From: Corynebacterium frankenforstense
Lineage (GTDB): Bacteria; Actinomycetota; Actinomycetes; Mycobacteriales; Mycobacteriaceae
Direction: 5' to 3'
Assembly: GCF_030211955.1 (NCBI RefSeq)
Contig: NZ_JASODI010000011.1
Coordinates: 1-64,000 of the forward strand
Length of the DNA: 64,000 nucleotides
The first letter of the stretch is position 1, and every line of letters starts with the position of its first letter. The notes beneath the pieces are model-generated. The model worked only from the letters and a program-made list of their open reading frames with translations. It was not told the origin of the DNA and ran no database searches. Shown here one piece after another: positions 57,742-64,000 of the stretch. Made by a program: the position numbers and the translations under genes.

Positions 57742-58572
57742 TCAGGAACCCGAGTCGCGCCCGCGCAGCAGCCACCAGCCGCCCACCGCGGCGGCGGCCA
57801 CGGCGGCGACCACCCCGGTGCCGATGCCGACCTCGCGGGCGGTCGGGGCGGTGAACAGCGGCTCGGGGTCCTTGAAGGCGCGGATCTCCCAGCCCTCGGC
57901 AAGCGCGTGCTTCTTCAGCGCCCGGTCGGGGTTGACGGCCACGGGCTTGCCCACGGCCTGAAGCATCGGCAGGTCGGTCACCGAGTCGGAGTAGGCGTAG
58001 CTGGCCGAGAGGTCGTAGTTGCGCCGGCGGGCCAGCTCGGCGAGCGCCTCGCCCTTGGCCTCGCCCTTGTTGTAGGAGAGGATCTCGCCGGTGTAGCACC
58101 CGTCGCGGACCTCGAGCTCGGTGGCCACCACGTCGGTGACCCCGAGCTCGGCGGCGATCGGGCGGACCAGGTCGGCCGCGGAGGCGGAGACGATGACCAC
58201 GTCGTGGCCGGCCAGCTGGTGGAAGCGGATGAGCTCGCGGGCCTCGGCGTAGATGGTGGGCACGAGCACCGAGTGCAGCGTCTCCTCGGTGATCTGGCGG
58301 ACCTCCTCGACGGACCAGCCGGCGATCAGCGAGGTCAGCTGGTCGCGCGTGGAGTCCATCTGCTCGGCGGACATTCCGGAGATCATGAAGTTCGTCTTGG
58401 CGAGTGTCATCTGCAGGGCCTCGACCGGGGAGATCAGGCCCTTGTGCATGAACTCGCGGCCGAAGGCGAAGGTCGACGACGTGGCGATGACGGTCTTGTC
58501 CAGGTCGAAGAACGCGGCCACCCGGCCGGCGCGACGGAGTGCCCCGCCCGCGTTCCTCTGCGTCGACGTCAT
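57742..58572 (-). CDS. HAD-IB family phosphatase (SerB-like) with C-terminal membrane helix
   Basis: 276 aa. HAD motifs are AFFDLDKTVIA (nucleophile Asp and acid/base Asp), VIVSASAADLV and YAYSDSVTDLPML. The C-terminus has a single membrane helix (VVAAVAAAAVGGWWLL) and RGRDSGS. It is related to phosphoserine phosphatase-like proteins; mycobacterial Rv3661 holds the same position next to ssd and the 6C RNA. ATG 58572; a longer ORF to 58872 is not supported. Confidence 0.87.
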   Translation of the reverse strand: MTSTQRNAGGALRRAGRVAAFFDLDKTVIATSSTFAFGREFMHKGLISPVEALQMTLAKTNFMISGMSAEQMDSTRDQLTSLIAGWSVEEVRQITEETLHSVLVPTIYAEARELIRFHQLAGHDVVIVSASAADLVRPIAAELGVTDVVATELEVRDGCYTGEILSYNKGEAKGEALAELARRRNYDLSASYAYSDSVTDLPMLQAVGKPVAVNPDRALKKHALAEGWEIRAFKDPEPLFTAPTAREVGIGTGVVAAVAAAAVGGWWLLRGRDSGS

Positions 58573-58771
58573 GGGGGACAGTCTAGCCAGATTCCCCCGC
58601 CCGACCACGAAACGCCTGTGGCGTGTGGGGAAGTTGTGGTTTCTGGGGCGTCTTCCCGGCGGGCGGTCAGGTGCGGCGGGGCGGGGGTGGAGCCGGGATG
58701 GGGTGGGGTCCACGGTGCCGGGGAGGGTGCGGCCGCGTGACCGGGCGGGGCGACTGTGTGACCCCGAAGAT

Positions 58772-58786
58772 AATTTCGAAGAAATT
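58772..58786. promoter_or_regulatory. Palindrome upstream of 6C RNA
   Basis: AATTTC GAA GAAATT, perfect six-base arms, 11 bp upstream of the -35 of the 6C RNA promoter. Likely a regulator site; regulator unknown. The rest of 58573-58771 is G-rich with no gene seen. Confidence 0.5.
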
Positions 58787-58797
58787 CGTTCCACGTC

Positions 58798-58827
58798 TTG
58801 CCTCGCCCACCCCCGCTGTGCCATAAT
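58798..58827 (+). promoter_or_regulatory. Promoter of 6C RNA
   Basis: TTGCCT (58798-58803), 18-bp spacer, CATAAT (58822-58827). Confidence 0.65.
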
Positions 58828-58833
58828 CATTTC

Positions 58834-58935
58834 TGCAAGGCCCCGATATACCGTGCGGCCTGCCCCGGCCATCCCCCCGAGGCCGGGTTACCGACGGCCC
58901 GCGCACACCCCCCCCGAGGCGCGGGCCGTCCTTTA
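58834..58935 (+). ncRNA. 6C RNA (actinobacterial small RNA)
   Basis: About 100 nt with two stem-loops whose loops carry runs of six and eight C. Stem 1 is CCCGGCC/GGCCGGG (58864-58870, 58881-58887) with loop ATCCCCCCGA. Stem 2 is a perfect 12-bp stem (58893-58904, 58919-58930) with a C8 loop, followed by CTTTAT, a terminator. This is the defining 6C motif. In Mycobacterium tuberculosis the same RNA (B11) lies beside ssd and the HAD gene, exactly this context. It acts by base-pairing with G-rich mRNA start regions. Confidence 0.92.
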
Positions 58936-59128
58936 TGTCCGCACCCGGGTGCCCGGGCGTGCAGGTCAGGCGGGGATCTCCGCCCGTCGCGGCGCCGTAG
59001 CGCATCCGCGCCCGAGGCGGCCGCGTTCTCCACAGATTTTCGGTGACATGTGCGCTAACTGCGGGGGTGTTCCACAGGCCGGCGTGCGGGCCTTTCCCCG
59101 GCGGGCGCGGACCGCGAGTATCAGGGCC

Positions 59129-60358
59129 ATGAACACCGCACCGCCGGGCCGCGAGCGCTTCATCCTCGTCGCCGTCGCCGAGCCGGCCGCCCACCCGGAG
59201 GCCGTCCACGTCGCCGCCGCCTCGGGCCGCCCGCTGCTCGACCTGACCGTCGACGTCGAGGACGAGTCCGAGCGCGCCGCCGAGCTGGCCCGCCACCTGC
59301 CGCGCGCGGCCGCGGTGATCCTCGACGCCGCCGCGGCCGCCGACCTCGACGCCGTGACGGCCCGCCCGGGCGTCTTCGCCGTGGCCGCCGACCCCGGACC
59401 GGCCCCCGAGGTCGAGGTTGGCGGAGCCCTGGTGCCCGGCTTCGTCGTCCCCGCCCAGTCGCCCGAGCTGCTCGCCGCCCTCGGCGCCGCCCTGCGCGGG
59501 GCCGCCGGCGCACCCGGTGAGACCACCGGCGCCGACCCCGCGCGCGCCCGCCCCGGGCGCGCCACGCGCGACGCCGCACCCGACCGCGACGGGCGCAGGC
59601 GCGGCGTCGGCAATCACCGGCGCACAGGTGGTGCGCCACGGGCGGCGGAGTCCGGCCGGGTGCTCGGCGTGGCCGGGGCCTGCGGCGGGGCCGGGGCGAG
59701 CACCCTGGCGGCCGCCTGCGCGGTGGGCGCCGCGGCCGACGGGCCGGTCGCGCTCGTCGACGCCGTGGCCAACTCCGGCGGGCTCGACCTGCTCACCGGC
59801 GACGAGGACACCACGGGCCTGCGCTGGGGCGACGTCGACTTCACCCGCGGCGAGATCCCCGCAGGCGACCTGGTCGAGGCGCTTCCCGAGACCCGCGAGG
59901 GCGTCTGGCTGCTCACCGCCGGGCGCTCCGTGCTCGCCGCCGCGGCCGGGCCCGGACCGGACGAGGTCGTCGCCGCGGTCGGGGTGCTCAGACGGGAGGC
60001 CGCCACCGTCGTCGTCGACCTGCCGCCGTGGGGTGAGATGACCGACGAGGTCAGCGACGCCTGCGACCTTGTCGTCGTGCTCGCCCCGGCCGAGGTGCGC
60101 GCGACGGCCGCCGCGGCGCGCCTGTGCGCGCGCCTGGAGTCCCGGCGCACCGGCGCGTGCGTGCTCGTGCGCCACCGCGGCTGGTCGTCGTTGACGCTTG
60201 ACGACGTCGCGGGGCTCACCCGGGCGCGCGTCATCGGCGAGCTGCCCACGCAGCGTGGCCTGGCCCGCCGCGCCGAACTCGGCGGACTGGGCCGGCCCCC
60301 GCGCGGGCTGGCGCGGGCGGCCGGGCTGGTCCTCGACGAGCTGCGGGGTGCACGATGA
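59129..60358 (+). CDS. ssd: Septum-site-determining/CpaE-like protein (Ssd, TadZ-like)
   Basis: 409 aa. The N-terminal half lacks a clear fold and ends in an Arg/Pro-rich linker that contains a copy of the dispersed 16-bp motif. The C-terminal half is a MinD/ParA-like ATPase fold (LGVAGACGGAGASTLAAACAVG; AATVVVDLPPWGEMTDEV; CDLVVVLAPAE) with a degenerate Walker A lacking the usual GKT. It localises the Tad secretion machine, and mycobacterial Ssd influences septum placement. ATG 59129; tadA overlaps its stop by four bases. Confidence 0.85.
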   Translation: MNTAPPGRERFILVAVAEPAAHPEAVHVAAASGRPLLDLTVDVEDESERAAELARHLPRAAAVILDAAAAADLDAVTARPGVFAVAADPGPAPEVEVGGALVPGFVVPAQSPELLAALGAALRGAAGAPGETTGADPARARPGRATRDAAPDRDGRRRGVGNHRRTGGAPRAAESGRVLGVAGACGGAGASTLAAACAVGAAADGPVALVDAVANSGGLDLLTGDEDTTGLRWGDVDFTRGEIPAGDLVEALPETREGVWLLTAGRSVLAAAAGPGPDEVVAAVGVLRREAATVVVDLPPWGEMTDEVSDACDLVVVLAPAEVRATAAAARLCARLESRRTGACVLVRHRGWSSLTLDDVAGLTRARVIGELPTQRGLARRAELGGLGRPPRGLARAAGLVLDELRGAR

Positions 60359-61599
60359 GTGCCGCGCGCCGGGAGCTGGTCGAACGCGTCCAGGCGAGGC
60401 TCGCCCGCGAGCGCGGCCCCGGCGACCCGTTCGGGGCAGGCGACCCGGCGCACGTCGCCGAGACCGTGCGCGAGGAGGCCGGGGTGATCAGCGACCTCGA
60501 CCTGCTCGAGGTGCTGCGCGCGCTGCGCGACGAGGCGACCGGGCTCGGCCCCCTCGAGCCGGTGCTCGCCCTGCGCGGGGTGACCGACGTGCTGGTCAAC
60601 GGCCCGGAGAAGGTGTGGTTCGACCGGGGCGCCGGCCTCGAGCGCGCCGGGGTGCGCTTCGCCGACGACGCGGAGGTGCGCCGCCTGGCCGCGCGTCTGG
60701 CGATCGCCTCCGGCGGGCGCCTCGACGACGCCCAGCCCTTCGCTGACGGCCGGCTGCGCCGCGACGACGGCACTGTGGTGCGTGTGCACGCGGTGCTCGC
60801 CCCGCCCTCGGAGACCGGCACGCTGATCAGCCTGCGCGTGCTGCGCCAGGCCAACCTGGACCTCGACGGGCTCGTCGCCGCCGGCACGCTCAGCCCCGTG
60901 ACCGCCGACCGGCTGCGTGGGCTGGTCGCCGCCCGGCGCAGCCTGCTCATCGTCGGCGGAACCGGATCCGGCAAGACCACGCTGCTCTCCGCGCTGCTCG
61001 GCGAGGTCGGCGCGGGCGAACGGGTCATCTGCATCGAGGACACCGCGGAGCTGCGCCCGCGCCACCCGCACGTGGTCTCGATGTCGGCGCGCCGGGCCAA
61101 CGTCGAGGGCAGCGGCGAGATCACCCTGACCGACCTGGTGCGCCAGGCGCTGCGCATGCGCCCGGACCGCATCGTCGTCGGCGAGATCCGCGGCGGGGAG
61201 ATCGTCGACATGCTCGCCGCGATGAACACCGGCCATGACGGCGGGGCCGGCACCCTGCACGCGAACTCGCTGGGCGAGGTGCCCGCCCGTGTCGAGGCCC
61301 TGGCCGCCATGGGCGGGCTGGACCGGGTGGCCGCCCACTCCCAGCTGGCCGCGGCCGTCACCGCGGTGCTGGTCATGCGCCGGGGCGCCGACGGGGTGCG
61401 CCGGCTCGCCCAGATCGGCGTGGCGCGCACCCGCGCGGACGCCACGGTCGAGTTCGTGCCCGCCTGGGACCTCGACCGCGACGGCGCGGACGCGCCCGCG
61501 CTGGTCGGGGCGGGGTCGGTCGCCGCGCCGGCCGGACCGGAGGGGCCGGACGGTCCGACGACCGACGGCGGGCGCCACCGGGGGAGGAGAGAGCCATGA
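60355..61599 (+). CDS. Tad pilus assembly ATPase TadA/CpaF
   Basis: 414 aa hexameric secretion ATPase powering pilin extrusion. An N-terminal helical domain is followed by Walker A (IVGGTGSGKTTLLSALL), Asp box (CIEDTAELRP), Walker B (RPDRIVVGEIRGGEIVDMLAAMNTGHDGG) and His box (TLHANS). A Gly/Pro/Asp-rich tail ends the protein. Overlaps ssd and tadB by four bases. Confidence 0.94.
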   Translation: MSAARRELVERVQARLARERGPGDPFGAGDPAHVAETVREEAGVISDLDLLEVLRALRDEATGLGPLEPVLALRGVTDVLVNGPEKVWFDRGAGLERAGVRFADDAEVRRLAARLAIASGGRLDDAQPFADGRLRRDDGTVVRVHAVLAPPSETGTLISLRVLRQANLDLDGLVAAGTLSPVTADRLRGLVAARRSLLIVGGTGSGKTTLLSALLGEVGAGERVICIEDTAELRPRHPHVVSMSARRANVEGSGEITLTDLVRQALRMRPDRIVVGEIRGGEIVDMLAAMNTGHDGGAGTLHANSLGEVPARVEALAAMGGLDRVAAHSQLAAAVTAVLVMRRGADGVRRLAQIGVARTRADATVEFVPAWDLDRDGADAPALVGAGSVAAPAGPEGPDGPTTDGGRHRGRREP

Positions 61600-62411
61600 C
61601 CACGGTCCAGCTCGCCCTGCTGCTCGCCGCCGGTGTCTGCGTCGCGTGGCTGCCCGCCCCGCGGATCCGGCTGCGAGCGCTCGCGCGGCGCGCCGGTACG
61701 GGGAGGTTCTCGGGGCGGATCCTGCCCGCGGTGCTCGGCGTGACCGCCGTGGTCGCGGTGGTCGTGCGCGCCGGGCAGACCACCACCGCGCTGGCCGGGG
61801 CTGTCGCGGTCGCCGCCGCGGTCGCCGGCTGGCGCACCTGGCGCACCCGCCGGGCGCGGGAGCGCCGGGAGGAGGCCACCGCGGCGTTCCTGGGGCTGCT
61901 CGCCGGGCAGCTCGAGGCAGGCGCCCCGGCGTCGCGCGCCGTCGAGGCGGCCGCCCGCGGGGCCCGGGAGAAGGATCCCGCCCACGTCGCAGCCCTCGCC
62001 CTCGCGCTGAGCGGCGGGGCCGCGGGCACGACGGGTGGCTGGGCGCAGGGCACCGACGGGGAGGCCGACCGCGACACCGCGCAGCTTGCCGGGCTGTGGC
62101 ACGCCGCGCAGGACCACGGGCTGCCCACCGCCGCCCTGGTCGAGCAGGCCCGCGCCCGTGTGGAGCAGCGCCGCCGCCACCGCGAGTCGACGGCCGCGGC
62201 GCTGACCGGCCCGCAGTCCACGGCCGTCATCCTCGCGCTGCTGCCGCTGGCCGGCATCGGGCTGGGCACCGCGATGGGCGCCAACCCCCTGGCCGTGCTC
62301 ACCGGCGGCGGGACGGGCGGGATGCTCCTGGTCGCAGGCATCGCCCTGATCGCGGCGGGCCTGAGCTGGTCGCGGGTGATCATCACCCGGGCCTCGGGGG
62401 TGGCGCGATGA
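61596..62411 (+). CDS. Tad inner-membrane platform protein TadB
   Basis: 271 aa. GspF-like: two N-terminal helices, a cytoplasmic helical domain (EEATAAFLGLLAGQLEAGAPASRAVEAAARGAREKD) and two C-terminal helices. Shorter than proteobacterial TadB. ATG overlaps tadA; the stop overlaps the tadC start. Confidence 0.87.
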   Translation: MTTVQLALLLAAGVCVAWLPAPRIRLRALARRAGTGRFSGRILPAVLGVTAVVAVVVRAGQTTTALAGAVAVAAAVAGWRTWRTRRARERREEATAAFLGLLAGQLEAGAPASRAVEAAARGAREKDPAHVAALALALSGGAAGTTGGWAQGTDGEADRDTAQLAGLWHAAQDHGLPTAALVEQARARVEQRRRHRESTAAALTGPQSTAVILALLPLAGIGLGTAMGANPLAVLTGGGTGGMLLVAGIALIAAGLSWSRVIITRASGVAR

Positions 62412-63091
62412 TCGCCGCGCTCGCCCTCGCCCTCGCGCTGGTCTGTTGGGCGCCACCGGCACCGGGCGGCAGGCTCGCCGCCGCCGACGGGGCCGTCGCG
62501 GCCGGCGGGACGACCGGGGGAGCGGCAGGAGAGCCGCGTGCCCGTGACGGGCCGTCGCGGGTGACGCACCCGGAGACGACCGCCCGGCTGCCCGCCGCCG
62601 GTGCCCTGGCCAGACGCCTGGGCCTCGGGGCGGAGGACACCCGCCGCTGGGACCGGCTGCTGCTCGACATCGCCGCCGACATCGACCTGTACGCCGCGTG
62701 CACCGCCGCCGGGCTCGCGCCCGCGGTCGCCGCGCAGATCGCGTCGGAGGCGAGCCGGGAGCCGTTGGCCGGCACCTGGCGGACGGTGGCCAGCCTCCTG
62801 GCCGTCGGCGCCGAGCCCGAGCGGGCCTGGGAGCCGATGGCCGCGGTGCCGGGGCTGTCCGACCTCGCCGCGCTGGCGGCGGGATCGGCGGCCTCCGGCA
62901 CCCGGGTGGCCACCGCCGCCGGGCGGATCTCCGGGCGTCTGCGCCGCCGCGCCGAGGACCGCGCGACGACCGCAGGCGAGCGCGCCGGCGTCCTGATCGC
63001 CATGCCGCTCACGCTCTGTTTCCTGCCCGCCTTCTTCATCCTCGGACTGGCCCCCGTGGTCCTCGGCCTGGCCGGGAACATCCTGGGCTGA
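62408..63091 (+). CDS. Tad inner-membrane platform protein TadC
   Basis: 227 aa. A short N-terminal hydrophobic segment, a low-complexity stretch, a GspF-like helical domain (LLLDIAADIDLYAACTAAGLAPAVAAQIASEAS) and C-terminal helices (GVLIAMPLTLCFLPAFFILGLAPVVLGLAGNIL). Pairs with TadB in the membrane. Start ATG 62408. Confidence 0.83.
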   Translation: MIAALALALALVCWAPPAPGGRLAAADGAVAAGGTTGGAAGEPRARDGPSRVTHPETTARLPAAGALARRLGLGAEDTRRWDRLLLDIAADIDLYAACTAAGLAPAVAAQIASEASREPLAGTWRTVASLLAVGAEPERAWEPMAAVPGLSDLAALAAGSAASGTRVATAAGRISGRLRRRAEDRATTAGERAGVLIAMPLTLCFLPAFFILGLAPVVLGLAGNILG

Positions 63092-63156
63092 AGAGGGAAC
63101 CGACCTGGACCTGACCGACCTCGACTTCAACCGACCGATCCGAGAGGACATCCGCC

Positions 63157-63504
63157 ATGACCACGACAACGATCCACGCCACTGACCGGACCACGAACGC
63201 CCTGACCGCCACCGACCCGGACCTGAACGACCTGACCGACCTGACCGCGACCGACGAGTCCACCGCCGTCGCCGGCACCCGCGACCGCATAACCGCCCCC
63301 GACCAGCCGATCCCCGACGCCGAGTCGAAGGACGTCCGCGGCGTCTTCGGCAACCAGTACGGCCTGTCCACGATCGAGTACGCCATGGGGACGCTCGCCG
63401 CCGCGGCGCTGGCGGCGGTGCTGTACATGATCATCAACAGCGACGCGGTCAGCGACGCCCTCGAGGGCATCATCAACGACGCGCTGTCGAGCACCCCGAA
63501 CTGA
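63157..63504 (+). CDS. Flp-type pilin (DUF4244)
   Basis: 115 aa. An unusually long hydrophilic N-terminus (about 68 residues, Thr/Asp-rich) precedes the pilin core NQYGLSTIEYAMGTLAAAAL with the conserved Glu and Tyr, then a hydrophobic helix and a short tail. This matches DUF4244 pilin-like proteins of actinobacteria. The N-terminal extension would be removed by a prepilin peptidase (inference). Lies 65 bp after tadC. Confidence 0.85.
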   Translation: MTTTTIHATDRTTNALTATDPDLNDLTDLTATDESTAVAGTRDRITAPDQPIPDAESKDVRGVFGNQYGLSTIEYAMGTLAAAALAAVLYMIINSDAVSDALEGIINDALSSTPN

Positions 63505-63505
63505 G

Positions 63506-63862
63506 GTGGCCGCCGTGGCGTCGACACCGTCGCGCAGGCGCACTGCGCGCAGACACGGCCGGGCCGTGTTGGCCGACCAGTCCGGCTCGGTCACGATCGA
63601 GGCCGCGGTGGGGGTGGCCTGCCTGGTCATCGTCTTCACCGCGCTCGTCGGCGGGGCCGTGACACTGGCCGGCTACCTCGCCGCCGTCGACGCCGCCGGT
63701 GCCGCCGCCCGGGCGCACGCCATCGGGGCCGAGGGCGTGCAGTTTGACCGCGGCAGCCTCACCGTCCGCGAGTCCGGCGGGGTGGTCACCGCGACCGCCA
63801 CCGTCCGGGCGCCCATCGGTGAGCTGACCGCCCGGGCCGCCTACCCGGTGGAGTACCGGTGA
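63506..63862 (+). CDS. TadE-like minor pilin
   Basis: 118 aa. A basic N-terminus (TPSRRRTARRHGRAVL) is followed by ADQSGSVTIEAAVGVACLVIVFTALVGGAVTLAGYLAAVDAAGAAARAHA, the TadE signature with Glu at position 5 of the helix. GTG 63506 begins one base after the pilin stop; GTG 63515 is an alternative. Part of the same operon. Confidence 0.83.
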   Translation: MAAVASTPSRRRTARRHGRAVLADQSGSVTIEAAVGVACLVIVFTALVGGAVTLAGYLAAVDAAGAAARAHAIGAEGVQFDRGSLTVRESGGVVTATATVRAPIGELTARAAYPVEYR

Positions 63863-64000
63863 ACGGCCCCGGGCGCCCGCGGCGCCCCGCCCGCGGCGTC
63901 CTCGGCGACCAGGAGGGCTACGCCACGATCCTGGCGGCCAGCCTCGCCGCGGCGCTGACCGGCGTCATCGTGGTCCTCGCCGCCGTGGCCGCCACCCTGA
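63859..64000 (+). CDS. TadE/TadG-like secretion-neighbourhood protein (5' part only)
   Basis: Starts with GTG overlapping the tadE stop: MNGPGRPRRPARGVLGDQEG then YATILAASLAAALTGVIVVL. The basic N-terminus, short polar segment and hydrophobic helix match the small TadE-like proteins that follow TadE in actinobacterial tad loci. It runs off the window end. Confidence 0.75.
   Translation, partial: MNGPGRPRRPARGVLGDQEGYATILAASLAAALTGVIVVLAAVAATL

Noticed and set aside
58772..58795. AATTTCGAAGAAATTCGTTC as a LexA SOS box
   Set aside because: Half-sites TCGAA and GTTC are spaced two bases too far apart compared with the corynebacterial LexA consensus.

Overview
The window is a contiguous chromosomal segment of a high-GC actinobacterium, almost certainly a Corynebacterium. 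The evidence is synteny and near-identity of recognisable genes: gatD-murT, leuA with a leucine leader peptide, lysC-asd with the internal lysC-beta start, sigC-katA, the mrp antiporter operon, a bifunctional penicillin-binding protein divergent from whcA, glxR-nth, marP and a tad pilus locus preceded by a 6C RNA. Most of the DNA is about 65-70 % GC by eye. One block (about 19.0-20.3 kb) is clearly AT-richer.

Layout. 0-5.4 kb: a very long surface protein of Rib/YPDG-type and G5-like repeats whose 5' end looks frame-disrupted. 5.5-10.7 kb (minus): gatD-murT (peptidoglycan amidation), a degenerate DnaQ-like exonuclease/BRCT protein and a membrane protein. 10.9-18.9 kb: a 5-oxoproline utilisation regulon. 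A Nramp-like transporter and a YcsI/D-glutamate-cyclase-like gene run rightward; pxpA, pxpBC, a biotin carboxylase/BCCP fusion and a GntR/FCD regulator run leftward. Both transcription units begin with the same 13-bp operator-like palindrome.

19.1-21.6 kb is the most interesting part: a compact microcin C (peptidyl-nucleotide antibiotic) operon. It has a 7-codon gene, MNIRVRN, with a strong ribosome binding site and the terminal Asn seen in MccA peptides. A hairpin follows, then an MccB-like adenylyltransferase and an MFS exporter in the MccC position. The tiny precursor gene is far below normal gene-calling limits.

21.7-24 kb: leuA and its attenuator. 24-26.9 kb: a SipW-type secretion locus in which the signal peptidase and one of two substrates carry frameshift or nonsense lesions. 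26.9-34.4 kb: DMT transporter, lysC, asd, YkvI-family transporter, sigC, katA. 34.7-41.4 kb: ohr and the mrpA(B)CDEFG sodium/proton antiporter operon. 41.6-47.5 kb: a membrane protein with heptad repeats, tRNA-Pro(CGG), a metallophosphoesterase, a YqeY-like gene and the penicillin-binding protein. 47.6-56 kb: whcA, flavohemoglobin, DUF4177, RidA, metallo-beta-lactamase, glxR, a 42-residue membrane peptide, nth, a TlpA-like thioredoxin, a Nudix hydrolase, marP. 56-64 kb: alpha/beta hydrolase, holin-like protein, HAD phosphatase, 6C RNA, and ssd-tadA-tadB-tadC-flp-tadE, continuing past the edge.

A 16-base dispersed motif (consensus GCGRCGTCGGCAAKCG) recurs nine times in both strands, in intergenic regions and in low-complexity linkers, and is not explained by any annotated feature.
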